Of a stretch of DNA of 9,443 bases, positions 7,099 to 9,443 are shown one piece after another. The notes below the pieces were generated by a model that did not search any database, was not told the DNA's origin, and saw only the letters and a list, made by a program, of their open reading frames with translations. Each line of letters opens with the position of its first letter. The first letter of the stretch is position 1. The DNA comes from CAWGCE01 sp964480915 (lineage in GTDB: Bacteria > Planctomycetota > Planctomycetia > Pirellulales > Pirellulaceae), in NCBI GenBank assembly GCA_964480915.1, contig CAYZRS010000113.1, positions 1 through 9,443 on the forward strand, written 5' to 3'. The position numbers and the translations under genes were made by a program.

Positions 7099-7872
7099 AT
7101 GAGCAGATCGCCATTCTCGCGGTCGCACAGCAAGTGCTTTCTTCGAGTCACTGTTGCGACAGCCATGACGTTACTGACGCCATGTGTCGTGCTGGCTCAA
7201 GAGGCCGCTGCTGAGGCGCCGCAGAAGATCAGTTGGCTCAGCTGGGGCTACGGTGCTTTGGGGCCAATGTACTCGGCCATATTCCTACTGCTCTCATTCA
7301 CGCTGGTGGCGCTATTCGTCATGAATCTGCTGACCGCGCGGCGCGAAAACGTTTGCCCTACCGATTTGGTAGAAGGTTTTGAGAATCATCTCAACGAAAA
7401 GAAATACCAAGACGCTTACGAACTGGCCAAGGGTGACGATTCTTTTCTCGGTCGCGTCCTATCGGCCGGATTGGCGAAACTCTCGGCTGGCTACGAACAG
7501 TCGATCGAGGCAATGCAAGAAGTCGGCGAAGAAGAAAATATGAAGCTGGATCATATGCTCAGCTACATGGCACTGATTGGGACCTTGAGCCCCATGATCG
7601 GCCTCTTTGGCACGGTCCACGGCATGATCAATTCCTTTAGCGTCATCGCCAACTCGCCCACGACGCCCAAACCGTCCGAATTGGCGACCGGTATTTCGAC
7701 CGCGTTATTCACGACGTTGATTGGGCTCGCAATCGCGATTCCGGCCTTGGCACTGTACAGCATTTTGAAGAATCGCATTTCCCGGCTGGTGTTAGAAGTC
7801 GGCATCTTGAGCGAAGGCTTGATGAGTCGCTTCCAAAACGTCGGAAAAGCGGCCGCGGCGAAAAAGGCCTAG
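7099..7872 (+). CDS. MotA/TolQ/ExbB family proton-channel subunit
   Basis: This is the pore-forming inner-membrane subunit of a Ton/Tol-like motor; with ExbD it conducts protons (or possibly sodium) to drive motion in the periplasm. The 257-residue product starts with a signal-like segment (about 13-33, ending VLA|Q), giving the periplasmic N-terminus expected of the family. Transmembrane segments follow at about 57-79, 152-180 and 199-223, with a cytoplasmic region of some 70 residues after the first. The signature GLFGTVHGMINSF is at 168-180 and LFTTLIGLAIAIPALALY at 203-220. By alignment from memory, Thr172 and Thr206 match E. coli ExbB Thr148 and Thr181. The channel Glu176 of ExbB is replaced by Thr201 (GISTALFTT rather than GIAEALLAT). 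Whether it serves Ton-, Tol- or gliding-type work cannot be told from sequence. The two ExbD genes follow at 49 and then 85 bases. Confidence 0.95.
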   Translation: MSRSPFSRSHSKCFLRVTVATAMTLLTPCVVLAQEAAAEAPQKISWLSWGYGALGPMYSAIFLLLSFTLVALFVMNLLTARRENVCPTDLVEGFENHLNEKKYQDAYELAKGDDSFLGRVLSAGLAKLSAGYEQSIEAMQEVGEEENMKLDHMLSYMALIGTLSPMIGLFGTVHGMINSFSVIANSPTTPKPSELATGISTALFTTLIGLAIAIPALALYSILKNRISRLVLEVGILSEGLMSRFQNVGKAAAAKKA

Positions 7873-7921
7873 GCCATTGGTCAGCATTCGATTCGATCCT
7901 TCGCAAAATTAGAGCCCCATC

Positions 7922-8362
7922 ATGCGTATCAAGAAACCCAAATCGAATATCGCCGAAGGTGATCTGACGCCGATGATCGACATGACGTTTCAGTTGATCG
8001 CTTTTTTCATGGTCTTGATCAATTTCACAGAAGCCGATCAAGACGAGCGAGTGAAGCTCCCTTCGAGTGTCCTCGCCAAACCGCCCGGCGCACCGCTGGA
8101 AAGCCCAATCACGATCCACCTGACACGCGACGGGGACGCCATCTTTAATGGAGAACTGGTCGGATTCGACGAAGTCCGACGCTTCTTGGTTCGCGAACGA
8201 GAGGTCCTTTCGCTGAACGAGAAGACACCCGATCAAGCTACGGTGATCATCCGTGCCGACGCCGAAGCTCCCACCGGCAAAGTCCAACAACTGATCGAAG
8301 TGTGTCAGCAAGAACGCTTTGAGAAATTTGCGCTGCGAGCCAAAGAGAAAGTAGATTACTGA
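7922..8362 (+). CDS. ExbD/TolR family biopolymer transport protein (first copy)
   Basis: This is the stator partner of the ExbB channel, anchored by one membrane helix with a periplasmic C-terminal domain. The 146-residue product has a short basic cytoplasmic start (MRIKKPK), then LTPMIDMTFQLIAFFMVLINF at about 15-35. Asp20 in that helix is the conserved proton-carrying residue of the family (Asp25 in E. coli ExbD, Asp23 in TolR). The periplasmic part (36-146) has the usual beta/alpha pattern: ITIHLTRDG, then VIIRADAEAPTGKVQQLIEVC at about 115-135. The length is normal for the family. Only a partial Shine-Dalgarno (GAG, seven bases before ATG) is visible, and the gene starts 49 bases after ExbB, as expected within one transcript. 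The C-terminus (FEKFALRAKEKVDY) differs clearly from the second copy. Confidence 0.95.
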   Translation: MRIKKPKSNIAEGDLTPMIDMTFQLIAFFMVLINFTEADQDERVKLPSSVLAKPPGAPLESPITIHLTRDGDAIFNGELVGFDEVRRFLVREREVLSLNEKTPDQATVIIRADAEAPTGKVQQLIEVCQQERFEKFALRAKEKVDY

Positions 8363-8389
8363 CGACTTCATCCACGACTGCTGCGCGCC

Positions 8390-8408
8390 GCCGCGATATT
8401 CCTGCGGC
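8390..8408 (+). other. GC-rich short hairpin between the two ExbD genes
   Basis: GCCGC (8390-8394) pairs perfectly with GCGGC (8404-8408) around a nine-base loop, extendable by one G-U pair. It lies in the 85-base gap between the ExbD genes. No T-run follows. It could tune expression or stability of the second ExbD message segment, or be chance in GC-rich spacer. Confidence 0.2.
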
Positions 8409-8447
8409 AACCGAGACATATTTCGAACCTGATGAACCGATGGTCCC

Positions 8448-8936
8448 ATGAAGATTCGTAACAAACACGAAGCCGAAAAGATCGAACTGCAGATGACACC
8501 GATGATTGACATCGTGTTTCAGCTTTTGATCTTCTTCATCATGACGTTCAAAATCGTCTCGCTCGAAGGTGACTTTAACATTCGCATGCCCACGTCGGCT
8601 CCCGCACAGAGCAGCACCACCGACGACCTTTTACCACCCATGACGCTGCGGCTAACCGCCGGTGTCGATGGAAAAATGACCGGCATCCGGCTCAATGAAC
8701 GGTCGTTCGAGAACTTTGACCAACTGCACCAACATGTGCTCAATCTCGTCGGCACGGACACAGGCCCCGATTCGGCACTCGAAGGCGCCGAAATCGAACT
8801 CGACTGCGATTACGGCCTGAACTACGAATACGTCGTGGCCGCGATCACGGCAGTGACCGGCAAGGTGGCCGAAGATGGTCAAGTCGTCAAACTGATCGAG
8901 AAGATCAAGTTCTCACCGCCGAAAACGCCCAGCTAG
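8448..8936 (+). CDS. ExbD/TolR family biopolymer transport protein (second copy)
   Basis: A second, distinct stator subunit of 162 residues. A charged cytoplasmic start (KIRNKHEAEKIE) leads into MTPMIDIVFQLLIFFIMTFKI at about 16-36, with the essential membrane Asp at residue 21. The periplasmic domain (about 40-150) includes MTLRLTAG, a FENFDQLHQHV helix at about 87-97, EIELDCDYGLNYEYVVAAITAV at about 115-136, and a Pro/Lys-rich tail. The pattern of beta strand, acidic turn and Y-VV helix is typical of ExbD. It resembles the first copy mainly in the membrane segment, so this looks like an old divergence with different periplasmic partners rather than a recent duplication. An alternative ATG at 8440 hits a stop after three codons. 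No Shine-Dalgarno is evident; translation may depend on the upstream gene. Confidence 0.95.
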   Translation: MKIRNKHEAEKIELQMTPMIDIVFQLLIFFIMTFKIVSLEGDFNIRMPTSAPAQSSTTDDLLPPMTLRLTAGVDGKMTGIRLNERSFENFDQLHQHVLNLVGTDTGPDSALEGAEIELDCDYGLNYEYVVAAITAVTGKVAEDGQVVKLIEKIKFSPPKTPS

Positions 8937-8958
8937 GCGAGTCGTCGACAGTCGACAG

Positions 8959-8970
8959 CAGCTCGAGCTG
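8959..8970. repeat. Perfect 12-base palindrome (CAGCTCGAGCTG) in the convergent gap
   Basis: This perfect palindrome lies between the second ExbD gene and the convergent DUF202 gene, just after two GTCGAC palindromes (8944-8949 and 8951-8956) separated by one base. With no loop and no T-run it is a poor terminator. It may be a protein-binding site or chance; the density of palindromes in 60 bases is the only notable thing. Confidence 0.35.
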
Positions 8971-8983
8971 ACTTGAACGGCTT

Positions 8984-9011
8984 ATTCCTTGATCGGTCAT
9001 TCCTTGATCGG
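8984..9011 (-). repeat. 15-base tandem duplication spanning the stop codon of the DUF202 gene
   Basis: ATTCCTTGATCGG occurs twice, at 8984-8996 and 8999-9011, a period of 15 bases with 13 identical. Read on the minus strand the copies are CCG ATC AAG GAA TGA and CCG ATC AAG GAA TAA. The second copy is therefore in frame, after the TGA stop, and ends in another stop. Confidence 0.8.
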
Positions 9012-9314
9012 CTCTGGCCTGTTTTTCGTTCGCCGCCGCTTACGTCGCATCTGCACGAGCGATTGAAACAGCCCAAAGTAGCGCCGAATCCCTAAGATCG
9101 CGACAAAGATCGCCAGCGGCCCGATCATGATGCCAGCCGCGAAGGCGTAAACACTGTCCGGAAACAGCTTGATCAGAGAAACCGACGAAACGCCCAGCAT
9201 GATGGCCGTTCGCAAATAAGCTAACAGGGTGCGCTCGTTGGCGAGCGCCGTTCGGTCAACGGCCAACATATCGGACAGACTAAGTTCGTGATCGTCGAAA
9301 CTCTTGTAAACCAT
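8997..9314 (-). CDS. DUF202 family small membrane protein
   Basis: The 105-residue reading starts at the ATG at 9314 and carries the DUF202 signature near its N-terminus: DRTALANERTLLAYLRTA at residues 20-37 (LA-ERT-LA-LRT). Hydrophobic segments at about 38-52 and 55-75 would cross the inner membrane, and a very basic tail (RRYF, then RRKRRRTKNR) at about 77-98 should be cytoplasmic. DUF202 proteins such as E. coli YidH are small inner-membrane proteins of unknown function, and this length is usual. The same frame stays open upstream to the window edge, with a TTG at 9440, so a longer N-terminus cannot be excluded. The extra residues resemble no DUF202 part, and there is no clear Shine-Dalgarno at 9314. 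It converges on the ExbD gene with a 60-base gap, so it is not in that operon. Confidence 0.8.
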   Translation of the reverse strand: MVYKSFDDHELSLSDMLAVDRTALANERTLLAYLRTAIMLGVSSVSLIKLFPDSVYAFAAGIMIGPLAIFVAILGIRRYFGLFQSLVQMRRKRRRTKNRPEPIKE

Positions 9315-9443
9315 CCGTGGGGCCTGATTCTTTGGAAATGTGATTCTGAAGTTGACGATCAACGACCGCTGGTGCTTCAACTTACTAAATCGGGTCGACG
9401 AAACCCAGGCGAACTGCGTCGCACGATCGCGACTTTCCAAACG

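Noticed and set aside
7032..7214. 60-codon plus-strand frame overlapping the start of the ExbB gene
   Set aside because: It begins at a GTG without a Shine-Dalgarno and runs out of frame into the ExbB signal segment. The AGGAG at 7088 clearly serves the ExbB ATG.
7866..7875. Perfect palindrome GGCCTAGGCC over the ExbB stop codon
   Set aside because: Ten bases with no loop and no T-run; it cannot be a useful terminator, and such palindromes are common at this GC content.
7709..8512. 267-codon minus-strand frame across the ExbB/ExbD genes
   Set aside because: It is antisense to unmistakable ExbB and ExbD sequence and spans two of their gaps; nothing in its product looks like a protein family.

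Overview
The window reads as chromosomal DNA from a Gram-negative-type, double-membrane bacterium, most likely a planctomycete of the Pirellula/Rhodopirellula kind. The reasons are moderate GC, weak Shine-Dalgarno signals, exported TPR proteins with an N-terminal 'ALRxRGYxDxALEYLE' motif, and a TolQ/ExbB gene followed by two ExbD genes. The lineage is an inference from protein style; no marker gene is present. There are seven credible genes and no RNA gene, insertion sequence, phage gene or CRISPR array.

Layout. Positions 60-2435 (minus) encode a 791-residue multi-pass membrane protein of unknown function, built from three diverged copies of one helical plus beta-rich module. A 347-base divergent intergenic region follows (2436-2782). 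On the plus strand come a 1034-residue exported TPR-type helical-repeat protein (2783-5887) and, overlapping it by four bases, a 346-residue exported protein with a small beta-rich head and TPR-like tail (5884-6924). After a 174-base gap with its own weak promoter candidate and a good ribosome binding site come a TolQ/ExbB proton-channel subunit (7099-7872) and two different ExbD/TolR stators (7922-8362 and 8448-8936). A convergent DUF202 membrane protein (8997-9314, minus) closes the window; its frame stays open to the window edge, so its start is uncertain. The first 59 bases, downstream of the 791-residue gene, hold nothing I can identify.

How the genes may work together. The five plus-strand genes look like one envelope unit. 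ExbB with two ExbD proteins would form an inner-membrane channel that uses proton (or sodium) flow to move periplasmic ExbD domains. No TonB, TolA, TolB, Pal or TonB-dependent receptor is encoded here. The two exported TPR-type proteins are the natural candidates for the periplasmic partners of the motor. The divergent 791-residue protein, with its periplasm-facing modules, may belong to the same system, but the only support is position and predicted location. The one-TolQ-plus-two-TolR arrangement recalls AglRQS of Myxococcus. The purpose of this motor cannot be read from the sequence.
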